Position numbers and translations under genes: made by a program. 16,666 bases of DNA from Candidatus Poseidoniales archaeon (GTDB lineage Archaea; Thermoplasmatota; Poseidoniia; Poseidoniales; Poseidoniaceae), in NCBI GenBank assembly GCA_009887135.1, contig QXYA01000109.1:1-16666 (forward strand), given 5' to 3'. Numbering within the stretch: position 1 is the first letter of the stretch; each line of letters opens with the position of its first letter. Below are positions 6,923-13,616 of this stretch, one piece after another. The notes below the pieces were generated by a model. The model was not told where the DNA came from. It did not search any database and saw only the letters and a program-made list of their open reading frames with translations.

Positions 6923-8350
6923 ATGACGCTTGATGCTTATCATTCAAGAATAAAGTCAGCAGGAAAGATTCTCTTTCTCCTTACCGTAATGTTGTGGTTT
7001 TACCGTAATAATTTACAATCTCTAAATTTCTTCATCATCTTGGTACTTCTCATTCGTGGAAGTATCAATCTATTGTGTAGAACTTCAGCCTTCACAAAAA
7101 AAGAAACAGACGTATCGAATCCAAGTTTCAAACGTAAAGCAAAGATATTCTCATCAATGGTTCTGTTTTTCGTAGTTGTAATCCTTCTCTCAGCAACAGC
7201 TTTCCTCAATCTTTCGCCTCAGGTTGGAGGCGATCCAGGTTCTTTCGATTCACCGCATTATTATGATGGTAAATTCAATAATTTAAATGAAACGAGTGTC
7301 TCAACAGGCTCATTTTTTGGCACAATGCTGGATTACATGGTCGGTGATGATGACCGAAATCCAAGTGTTGTCTTACCAACAAAAGAGTATCAAAACATGG
7401 CGTTGAATGAATCGGATGTAAGTATTACATGGTTTGGACATTCAACCATTCTCATTCAATCACACAACACCACGATTCTGATGGATCCAGTCCTTGGTGA
7501 TGGAGAACTTGACCCTCTCATTTTCGGACCTTCACCTTTCGCATATGAACACACATACGACATCGAGGATTTACCTCGTGTGGATTACGTTTTCATCTCT
7601 CATGACCACTACGATCATTTGGATATGAAGACAATTCAATCTCTTGAAGGAGCAGAGTTTTTCGTACCACTCGGCGTCAAATCCCATTTGACTGCATGGG
7701 ATATTCCATCAGAGGATATCAAAGAGTTCGATTGGTACGATGAGCACAATATTTCTTCCGAGTTCTTCATCGCCCTCACGCCTTCACAACACTTCAGTGG
7801 ACGTGGAATTTCTGGCGATAATACGCTATGGGGCTCTTGGGTTTTGGAGTTCAATGGGCACAAGATATTCTTCAGTGGAGACAGCGGGTATTCTGACGAG
7901 TATGCAGAAATTGGGGACAAGTACGGGCCATTTGATATCGCAATTATCGAGGCCGGACAATACAATGAAGCGTGGTCAACCATCCATATGTTCCCTGAAC
8001 AATCGGTGCAAGCCTCCATTGATCTCAACGCATCAACAATCCTTCCCATTCACAATACAAAATACGTCCTTTCCCTTCACAAATGGGATGCTCCTCTCGA
8101 GCGAGTAACGGCTGCAGGTGAATTGTTGAATCAAACAGTTTCCACTCCATACATTGGAGACACGTTTGTGCTTGGTGGAGAAAACCCTGATACTCGTTGG
8201 TGGAGAGATGTTGAGATTCCCTCTCCTCCATGGCTGAAAGTAAGTTCATTTGTTGGTTTTATGATTCCACTGTCTTTGATTGCAAGTTTGGCTATTGTCA
8301 ACATTCAACGATGGGTTCCAATAGAATCCATCTCGAAAGAAGAAGAATGA
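6923..8350 (+). CDS. Membrane-anchored NAPE-PLD/UlaG-like metallo-beta-lactamase-fold hydrolase
   Basis: This is a predicted zinc-dependent hydrolase of the COG2220 group, which includes N-acylphosphatidylethanolamine phospholipase D and UlaG. In the 475-aa protein, three membrane helices (~15-29, 32-50, 75-96) precede the catalytic domain (~165-420), and one helix follows it (~441-461). Metal ligands are visible: HDHYDH (H227, H229, D231, H232), H290 in SQHFSGRG, D320 in FSGDSGY, and H377 in LPIHN. The SQHFSGRG..LWGSW block resembles NAPE-PLD specifically. The loop before helix 3 is Lys/Arg-rich, which puts the catalytic domain outside the cell. Six N-x-S/T sequons in that domain (N122, N162, N182, N276, N369, N403) agree. 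AGGTGA (6913-6918) marks the ATG. The substrate is unknown; a phospholipid or other phosphodiester is the best family-based guess. It is followed 9 nt later by the transporter gene. Confidence 0.82.
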   Translation: MTLDAYHSRIKSAGKILFLLTVMLWFYRNNLQSLNFFIILVLLIRGSINLLCRTSAFTKKETDVSNPSFKRKAKIFSSMVLFFVVVILLSATAFLNLSPQVGGDPGSFDSPHYYDGKFNNLNETSVSTGSFFGTMLDYMVGDDDRNPSVVLPTKEYQNMALNESDVSITWFGHSTILIQSHNTTILMDPVLGDGELDPLIFGPSPFAYEHTYDIEDLPRVDYVFISHDHYDHLDMKTIQSLEGAEFFVPLGVKSHLTAWDIPSEDIKEFDWYDEHNISSEFFIALTPSQHFSGRGISGDNTLWGSWVLEFNGHKIFFSGDSGYSDEYAEIGDKYGPFDIAIIEAGQYNEAWSTIHMFPEQSVQASIDLNASTILPIHNTKYVLSLHKWDAPLERVTAAGELLNQTVSTPYIGDTFVLGGENPDTRWWRDVEIPSPPWLKVSSFVGFMIPLSLIASLAIVNIQRWVPIESISKEEE

Positions 8351-8359
8351 ATCAGGATT

Positions 8360-10600
8360 GTGAATCCTCACGAATCCACTGAAATTATTCATAGTACCAA
8401 GAGAAGGGATTCTTTAGGGGGCAATAGAATTCACTTGAAAAATCGTACGATTTGCGTTGGATTTTGTGTTCTCTTGCTTGCAATGTTGTCTGTATCCGTT
8501 GCATCAGGACAGGTCTCTATTGGCCAACAACCAAGTCCAGAGAATAACACGATGTATCTCTGGGGAGATGCTTCCCTTGCAAGCGGGAGTTGTTTCACCG
8601 ATTTTTCATCAGATGGGGCAACTGAGGTTGGATTTGGTGAATATGATGACTCCGAAAACATTGATTTTTCCTGTACCTTAAGCGAACCTCTCTCCCAAGA
8701 ACTGTTTCTTGATTCTGAAGGAAGTATCTCTCTGAGTCTTGGATTTTTGATTCAGTCAACAGAAAACAGTGGCGATGATCTTGTTCTTTCGTTCAGCAAG
8801 GATTCTGAGCTTCTTGCACAGGAGGAATTCATCCTTCCAACATTTTCAGATGAACAGGTCAACTGGAACATCCCAATTACTGACAACATGTCCTATTGGG
8901 AGGAGGGGACCAGTCCTGTCTTACATGTCCAATTTAACAAGCCAGGGCCAACGACACTTGAATGCCTTGACCCGAATAAATTCATTGCAGGATGTGACCC
9001 TAAATTCCGCATGTATTACTCAGACAATACTGATGGTTTGAATGTGGAAGGATTCTTTCCAATTCTAAACTCGTCTGACCCGGGCGCAATAAACCCAAAT
9101 CAACCCGTTGGAGAGGACGAGCCAATAACGCTCTCAGTTGGTGAAGGCGCTATCTCAGTACTGTTGTTTTCTCCTTGGTTCATTGGCATCATCTTGTTTG
9201 TTGGCTTCATTACGATGAGAAGTGACCGTTTCCAATTGGGAGTTGTCCTTGAAGAGGAATCTGAAGAAACGGAAACGGTTGAACAATTACCTGAAGGAAA
9301 AACGTTGGAAGACAGTTACCGCGCAAGGGTACTCACATTGTGTGCCTTGTATGTCGCTCAAGGAATCCCTTGGGGTTTCATCACGGTTACATTTGTGACG
9401 TTCCTTGCTGGTGAAGGTGTTGGTGCTGGAGAACTGGCTTTACTGCTTACGTTAGGAACACTTCCATGGTCGTTGAAATTCCTCTGGGGGCCAGTCATTG
9501 ATCGATTCCAATATCCAAAAATGGGAAGAAGAAGACCATGGGTTCTCGTCGCTCAACTTGGAATGATCATTTCCCTTTCAGCTATGCTTCTTATTCCAGA
9601 CCCAACAAGTGATTTAACCCTCATTGCCTCAATGTTCCTGATTTACAATATCTTCACATCACTGCAAGACGTAAGTACAGATGCTTTAGCAGTCGATGTG
9701 CTCAAGCCTCATGAACTTGAAAAGGTCAACAGTTACATGTTCACTGCAAAAGCAGTTGGAGGCATCATCGGAGGTGCTGGACTAGGCACAATCATTGGAT
9801 TTGTGGGAATAAAAGGAGCAATCTTCCTCCAAATTCCAATTCTTGTCATCATCATGCTTGTGCCGCTGTTTATGACCGAACGGCCTGGAGAGAAGCGGTT
9901 CCCGTGGAGCGAAGATTCTGATGTGCAACTTCTGGAAGAGATTGAAGAAAAGAGAGATATCAAGGATATCTTTTCAGATGTCAAAACTGCATTCTCACTG
10001 CGCTCAGCACAGTTAGGAATTGGGCTCAGTCTTGTCATGTCCCTCTCCTTCTTCATGATTCCAGTTTTACCACTTCTGTTTGTTCGGGAATTGGGTTGGT
10101 CTGAAGAACAATTCAATGCTACGAAGGGTGGATTAATCCTCGTCGTAACGATGATCGGATACATGATTGGAGGACAATTAGGAAAACGCTTTGGTGGGAA
10201 AATGATCATCATTTATTCAGCCCTTGGTGCTGCTATTCTCAATATGATCTGGGGTGTAAGCGAGCCATTGTGGGCGAGTGAACTCTTCATGATGTCAATA
10301 TGGTGTCTTCACACCATTGCCTGGGCTATGGTTGCGATTAACACCTATTCGCTCATGATGAAGGTGACGTGGGGTAAAGTTGGAGGCACCCAGTTTACAG
10401 GGTACATGGCAATGATGAATCTTTCAGCGATTATTGGGTATCAATTGACAGATCCATTTGCGACTCGATTCGATTATCCTACGTTGTTTTTACTCGCAGG
10501 ATTACTCGAGACATTCGTCATTCTCGTAGCAGTGATGATCGATCCAGATGAGACCAATCGGTTATTGCCAGATAATCAATTGCCACAGCCGCAGCCTTGA
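8360..10600 (+). CDS. AmpG/PAT-like MFS transporter fused to an extracellular Cys-containing domain
   Basis: The C-terminal part (res ~321-735) is a 12-helix major facilitator. It resembles the peptide/acetyl-CoA transporter (PAT) family that includes AmpG and SLC33: YVAQGIPWGF (331-340), LKFLWGPVIDR (372-382), GRRRPW (389-394), and SLQDVSTDALAVD in helix 4-5. Before it lie a signal-like hydrophobic segment (~31-49, ending ASGQ), an acidic extracellular region of about 215 residues, one extra helix (~266-286) and an acidic cytoplasmic linker. The extracellular part has four cysteines (C78, C105, C202, C212), enough for two disulfides, and N-x-S/T sequons. It matches no family I recognise but looks beta-rich. 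The whole protein is 746 aa against about 400-500 for plain family members. The start is GTG (8360) with AGGA close upstream; TTG 8435 is a weaker alternative. The substrate is unknown; muropeptides are unlikely in an archaeon. Confidence 0.8.
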   Translation: MNPHESTEIIHSTKRRDSLGGNRIHLKNRTICVGFCVLLLAMLSVSVASGQVSIGQQPSPENNTMYLWGDASLASGSCFTDFSSDGATEVGFGEYDDSENIDFSCTLSEPLSQELFLDSEGSISLSLGFLIQSTENSGDDLVLSFSKDSELLAQEEFILPTFSDEQVNWNIPITDNMSYWEEGTSPVLHVQFNKPGPTTLECLDPNKFIAGCDPKFRMYYSDNTDGLNVEGFFPILNSSDPGAINPNQPVGEDEPITLSVGEGAISVLLFSPWFIGIILFVGFITMRSDRFQLGVVLEEESEETETVEQLPEGKTLEDSYRARVLTLCALYVAQGIPWGFITVTFVTFLAGEGVGAGELALLLTLGTLPWSLKFLWGPVIDRFQYPKMGRRRPWVLVAQLGMIISLSAMLLIPDPTSDLTLIASMFLIYNIFTSLQDVSTDALAVDVLKPHELEKVNSYMFTAKAVGGIIGGAGLGTIIGFVGIKGAIFLQIPILVIIMLVPLFMTERPGEKRFPWSEDSDVQLLEEIEEKRDIKDIFSDVKTAFSLRSAQLGIGLSLVMSLSFFMIPVLPLLFVRELGWSEEQFNATKGGLILVVTMIGYMIGGQLGKRFGGKMIIIYSALGAAILNMIWGVSEPLWASELFMMSIWCLHTIAWAMVAINTYSLMMKVTWGKVGGTQFTGYMAMMNLSAIIGYQLTDPFATRFDYPTLFLLAGLLETFVILVAVMIDPDETNRLLPDNQLPQPQP

Positions 10601-10722
10601 GTTTGGCAAGAAGCATCCACAGGTTCTTCTTGTGCTTGTTCTACAACCTTCTTTTTGGGTTTGCGTCGGAAAACGTTGGAGAGTCGACCTTTGCGTTGGT
10701 TTTGAGAAGTGCGTCGGTTCAT
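10576..10722 (-). CDS. Small basic protein with Cys-rich tail, unknown function
   Basis: A 48-aa frame on the minus strand runs from ATG (10720-10722) to TGA (10576-10578). The first half is very basic (MNRRTSQNQRKGRL.., then FRRKPKKK). An acidic hinge (EQAQEEP) follows, and the last ten residues are CQTQGCGCGN, giving three cysteines in a C-x4-C-x-C pattern that could bind a metal ion or an iron-sulfur cluster. It overlaps the end of the convergent transporter gene by 25 nt. A TATA-like box (10765-10772) would give a leader of about 20 nt. I do not recognise the family. Reasons to believe it: low-complexity but purposeful composition, codon use like the neighbours (CGA/CGC Arg, GAA Glu), and a promoter in the right place. 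The protein is soluble with no signal peptide. Confidence 0.55.
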   Translation of the reverse strand: MNRRTSQNQRKGRLSNVFRRKPKKKVVEQAQEEPVDASCQTQGCGCGN

Positions 10723-10764
10723 GATTCTTCCACGAACATTCTGTAAATAAATGAATCTCGTAAT

Positions 10765-10772
10765 TTATTATA
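10765..10772 (-). promoter_or_regulatory. TATA-like box for the small Cys-tail gene
   Basis: On the minus strand this reads TATAATAA inside an AT-rich stretch. A transcription start about 25 nt downstream would lie near 10743, about 20 nt before the ATG at 10722. A perfect 10-bp palindrome (10780-10789) lies just upstream. Confidence 0.45.
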
Positions 10773-10779
10773 CACAAAA

Positions 10780-10789
10780 CCAAATTTGG
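10780..10789. promoter_or_regulatory. Palindrome CCAAATTTGG, possible operator
   Basis: This is a perfect 10-bp palindrome in the divergent regulatory region between the small Cys-tail gene and katG. It touches a second palindrome, GAACGTTC (10789-10796). It lies about 8 nt upstream of the TATA-like box of the small gene, where an archaeal activator or repressor could bind. There is no direct evidence of binding. Confidence 0.3.
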
Positions 10790-10828
10790 AACGTTCTTTT
10801 CTGAAACAAGTCCCGCTGATTCTCTAGG

Positions 10829-10838
10829 TTGTTAACAA
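10829..10838. promoter_or_regulatory. Palindrome TTGTTAACAA, possible operator upstream of katG
   Basis: This perfect 10-bp palindrome lies about 57 nt upstream of the katG TATA-like box. Short AT-rich dyads of this kind are common binding sites for winged-helix regulators, but no regulator gene is in the window. The rest of the 212-nt region between the small gene and katG shows no other gene. Confidence 0.3.
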
Positions 10839-10894
10839 ATAAAAAGCGAAATTTACAGGTTGATTTTTATCTGTCTAATCGGAATGACTACATG

Positions 10895-10904
10895 TTCATA
10901 TAAG
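10895..10904 (+). promoter_or_regulatory. TATA-like box of katG
   Basis: TTCATATAAG is followed by a predicted start near 10925, giving a very short leader ahead of the ATG at 10935. The ribosome site GTGAGGG (10922-10928) ends 6 nt before the ATG. The true start of transcription may therefore lie a few bases earlier to keep this site intact. Confidence 0.5.
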
Positions 10905-10934
10905 AGACTTAACTAGCGAACGTGAGGGCGAAAA

Positions 10935-13088
10935 ATGAAGGGAATGGATACAAATAACTCCGAAGCAAAATGTCCAGTTATGCATGGCGCAATGAGTGCG
11001 CCAAGTACTGGTATGAAGAATAACGATTGGTGGCCAAACCAACTTAATTTAGCCATACTCCACCAACATGATAAGAAATCTAACCCAATGGGTGAGAATT
11101 TCGTCTACAAAGATGCTTTCAACTCCATGGATTATGCCGCAATGAAAAAAGATCTCCATGCCTTGATGACTGATAGTCAAGACTGGTGGCCTGCAGACTA
11201 CGGTCACTATGGCCCATTCTTCATTCGAATGACCTGGCACGCTGCTGGAACCTACCGAATTGGTGATGGGCGCGGTGGTGCTAGTACTGGCGCACAACGT
11301 TTTGCTCCTCTCAACAGCTGGCCAGACAATGGAAACCTCGACAAAGCACGTCGCCTTCTATGGCCGATCAAGCAGAAGTATGGAAACAAAATTAGCTGGG
11401 CCGATCTTCTTGTTTTGACAGGAATTGTAGCCATTGAATCGATGGGTGGACCAATCTTCGGATTTGGTGGCGGCCGACCTGATATTTGGCATCCAGAAGA
11501 AGACATCTACTGGGGTGCTGAAGACGAATGGCTTGGAGACAACCGATATGGCGACACCCGTCAAGATCTTGATAATCCACTGGCAGCTGTCCAAATGGGA
11601 CTCATTTACGTAAATCCAGAAGGACCAAATTCGAATCCTGACCCACTTCTAAGTGCTCAAGACATTCGAGAAACATTTGCTCGTATGGCTATGGACGACG
11701 CTGAAACTGTTGCACTTACCGCTGGTGGACACACCTTCGGAAAGGCACACGGTGCTGGTGACGCGGGCCAAGTTGGTTCAGAACCAGAAGGCTCCTCAAT
11801 CGAAGAACAAGGATTTGGCTGGGCAAACACCCACGGATCTGGAAAAGGACGAGACACCATCACAAGTGGTATCGAAGGAGCCTGGACTGCGAATCCAATT
11901 CAATGGGACAACGGCTACTTTGACCTGCTCTTCAAGTACGAAGATGATTGGTCATTGGTCAAGAGTCCTGCTGGTGCAAATCAATGGACTCCAGCAAATC
12001 CTGACGAAGAAGACATGGCACCAGATGCTGAAGATTCCTCTCTCAAGGTTCCAACCATGATGACTACTGCTGATATGGCAATGATTCGTGATCCGGAATA
12101 CCGAAAGATCTCCAAGCATTTCCATGAAAACCCTGATGCTTTTGGCGATGCATTCGCTCGTGCATGGTTCAAACTACTTCACCGTGATATGGGACCTAAG
12201 TCTCGCTATCTTGGACCAGATGTACCATCAGAAGAACTCATTTGGCAAGATCCAGTTCCTTCAGGAAGCACCTCCTATGATGTTGCTGCATTGAAGCAAG
12301 CAATCAAGTCCAGTGGACTATCTGTATCTGAGATGATTGAAACTGCTTGGGCAAGTGCATCCACCTATCGTGGCTCTGACATGCGTGGCGGTGCAAACGG
12401 TGCTCGTATCCGACTTTCACCACAAAAGGACTGGGCTGCGAACAAGCCTGAACAACTTTCCAAGGTTCTTTCAACTCTAACACCTCTTGCTGAAGCACAT
12501 GGAGCAAGTATTGCAGACACAATTGTTCTAGCAGGAAATGTTGGTATCGAAATGGCCTCAGGAAGCGAAGTACCATTCTCTCCAGGTCGAGGCGATGCAA
12601 GCGATGCTCAAACAGATGTTGATTCCTTTGCAGTTCTCGAACCTGTCTCAGATGGTTTCCGTAACTTCTTGTTAAAGAACTACAGTGTTAGCCCAGAAGA
12701 AATGATGCTCGACAAAGCACAATTACTCGGATTATCCGCTCCTGAAATGACCGTCCTTGTCGGTGGTCTTCGTTCAATGGGCGTTAGTTCCGATGACCGT
12801 GGAATCTTTGGCGACAACACCAATCTTTCCAACGAATTCTTCACCACACTCATGGACATGGATGTTCAATGGAAGGCTACAGGTAGCAATTCATATGAAG
12901 CGCACAACCGTTCAACAGGTGACCTTGTTCGTCGAGCAACTCGTTACGATCTCGTCTTTGGAAGCAACTCTCAACTTCGAGCCATTGCGGAAGTCTATGC
13001 TCAAGATGACAACAACGACAAGTTCGTCAACGATTTCATCGCAGCATGGAACAAAGTCATGAACGCAGATCGTTTTGACCTTGCTTGA
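10935..13088 (+). CDS. katG: Catalase-peroxidase
   Basis: This bifunctional heme enzyme has catalase (2 H2O2 to O2 and water) and broad peroxidase activity in the cytoplasm. The 717-aa protein has the usual full length with two peroxidase-like domains: active N-terminal ~35-410 and heme-free C-terminal ~430-715. The distal triad R98, W101, H102 sits in MTWHAAGTYR. Proximal H266 sits in GGHTFGKAHG and D131 in SWPDNGNLD. The Trp-Tyr-Met crosslink needed for catalase activity can form from W101, Y225 (GLIYVNPEGP) and M251 (ARMAMDD). All key residues are thus present and the gene looks intact. The start has GTGAGGG 6 nt upstream; ATG at codon 4 is possible. A peroxiredoxin gene follows after 40 nt. 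KatG has a mainly bacterial and scattered archaeal distribution, so acquisition by transfer is a reasonable inference. Confidence 0.97.
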   Translation: MKGMDTNNSEAKCPVMHGAMSAPSTGMKNNDWWPNQLNLAILHQHDKKSNPMGENFVYKDAFNSMDYAAMKKDLHALMTDSQDWWPADYGHYGPFFIRMTWHAAGTYRIGDGRGGASTGAQRFAPLNSWPDNGNLDKARRLLWPIKQKYGNKISWADLLVLTGIVAIESMGGPIFGFGGGRPDIWHPEEDIYWGAEDEWLGDNRYGDTRQDLDNPLAAVQMGLIYVNPEGPNSNPDPLLSAQDIRETFARMAMDDAETVALTAGGHTFGKAHGAGDAGQVGSEPEGSSIEEQGFGWANTHGSGKGRDTITSGIEGAWTANPIQWDNGYFDLLFKYEDDWSLVKSPAGANQWTPANPDEEDMAPDAEDSSLKVPTMMTTADMAMIRDPEYRKISKHFHENPDAFGDAFARAWFKLLHRDMGPKSRYLGPDVPSEELIWQDPVPSGSTSYDVAALKQAIKSSGLSVSEMIETAWASASTYRGSDMRGGANGARIRLSPQKDWAANKPEQLSKVLSTLTPLAEAHGASIADTIVLAGNVGIEMASGSEVPFSPGRGDASDAQTDVDSFAVLEPVSDGFRNFLLKNYSVSPEEMMLDKAQLLGLSAPEMTVLVGGLRSMGVSSDDRGIFGDNTNLSNEFFTTLMDMDVQWKATGSNSYEAHNRSTGDLVRRATRYDLVFGSNSQLRAIAEVYAQDDNNDKFVNDFIAAWNKVMNADRFDLA

Positions 13089-13099
13089 AGTACGAAACG

Positions 13100-13107
13100 G
13101 ATATACG
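13100..13107 (+). promoter_or_regulatory. Possible TATA-like box for the peroxiredoxin gene
   Basis: GATATACG, just after the katG stop, is about 25 nt from the peroxiredoxin ATG at 13129. No Shine-Dalgarno sequence is visible before that ATG, which suits a leaderless transcript starting at or next to the A of the ATG. Read-through from katG is equally possible. Confidence 0.35.
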
Positions 13108-13128
13108 CCGGATATTCTTGGCCTCATC

Positions 13129-13596
13129 ATGGTCAATATTGGAGATACCGCGCCCGCCTTCACCCTGAAGAACACCCAAAAGAGTGACGTCAGTCTTGCT
13201 GACTACGCTGGAAAAACAGTCATTCTCGCCTTCTATCCAGGTGCGTTTACAGGTGTTTGTGACAAAGAGATGTGTGCTTTCCAAGACAATCTCGGCACGT
13301 TGAACAGCGCTGACGCAACCGTTCTAGGAATCAGTGTAGATTCACCTTGGGCAAACGCTGAGTTCGCTCGTAAGTACAACTTAGAGTTCACCCTCCTCTC
13401 TGATCTCGACCGAGATGTCGTCAACGCATATGATGCTACATTTGTCGGTCTTGGCGGAATTGAAGGCTACGTATGTGCTAACAGAGTTGTTATCGTCATC
13501 GATAAGAATGGTGTTGTCCAACATCGCTGGGTTGCTGAAAACCCAGGTGTTGAGCCAGACTATGATGCAGTCGTAGCTCTTGCAGCATCACTGTGA
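13129..13596 (+). CDS. Peroxiredoxin, BCP/PrxQ-like (thioredoxin-fold peroxidase)
   Basis: This enzyme reduces H2O2 and organic hydroperoxides using thiols. The 155-aa protein has the peroxidatic motif P-x3-T-x2-C (FYPGAFTGVC, C44) with a second cysteine five residues on (C49 in CDKEMC). That is the C-x4-C spacing of atypical two-Cys BCP/PrxQ enzymes. A third cysteine is C116. The C-terminal block ..VVQHRWVAENPGVEPDYDAV.. resembles archaeal (haloarchaeal-type) peroxiredoxins. The ATG at 13129 was chosen because the protein then begins MVNIGDTAPAFTL, the normal family start. The frame runs back to 13075 inside katG, but that would add an atypical extension. It lies 40 nt after katG on the same strand, consistent with joint peroxide defence. 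The reductant is unknown; no thioredoxin gene is in the window. Confidence 0.93.
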   Translation: MVNIGDTAPAFTLKNTQKSDVSLADYAGKTVILAFYPGAFTGVCDKEMCAFQDNLGTLNSADATVLGISVDSPWANAEFARKYNLEFTLLSDLDRDVVNAYDATFVGLGGIEGYVCANRVVIVIDKNGVVQHRWVAENPGVEPDYDAVVALAASL

Positions 13597-13600
13597 ACTG

Positions 13601-13616
13601 GTTTGTTCAAACGTTT
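13601..13616. terminator. Weak inverted repeat and T-run between convergent genes
   Basis: GTTT-GTTC-AAAC (13601-13612) followed by GTTTT lies in the 20-nt gap between the convergent peroxiredoxin and ABC permease genes. The stem is only 4 bp, so the T-run may matter more than the hairpin for archaeal termination on the plus strand. Confidence 0.25.

Noticed and set aside
9733..10212. Minus-strand 159-aa frame inside the transporter gene
   Set aside because: It is antisense to conserved MFS helices, with Pro/Ser/Ile-rich composition typical of the complement of membrane-protein codons.
10562..10783. 73-aa minus-strand frame in the same region as the small Cys-tail gene
   Set aside because: Its composition is not protein-like and it competes with the 48-aa frame, which has the better placed TATA box, start and composition.
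13075..13128. Upstream extension of the peroxiredoxin into the katG end
   Set aside because: The family start is the MVNIGDTAPAF region, and the extension overlaps katG and is not peroxiredoxin-like.
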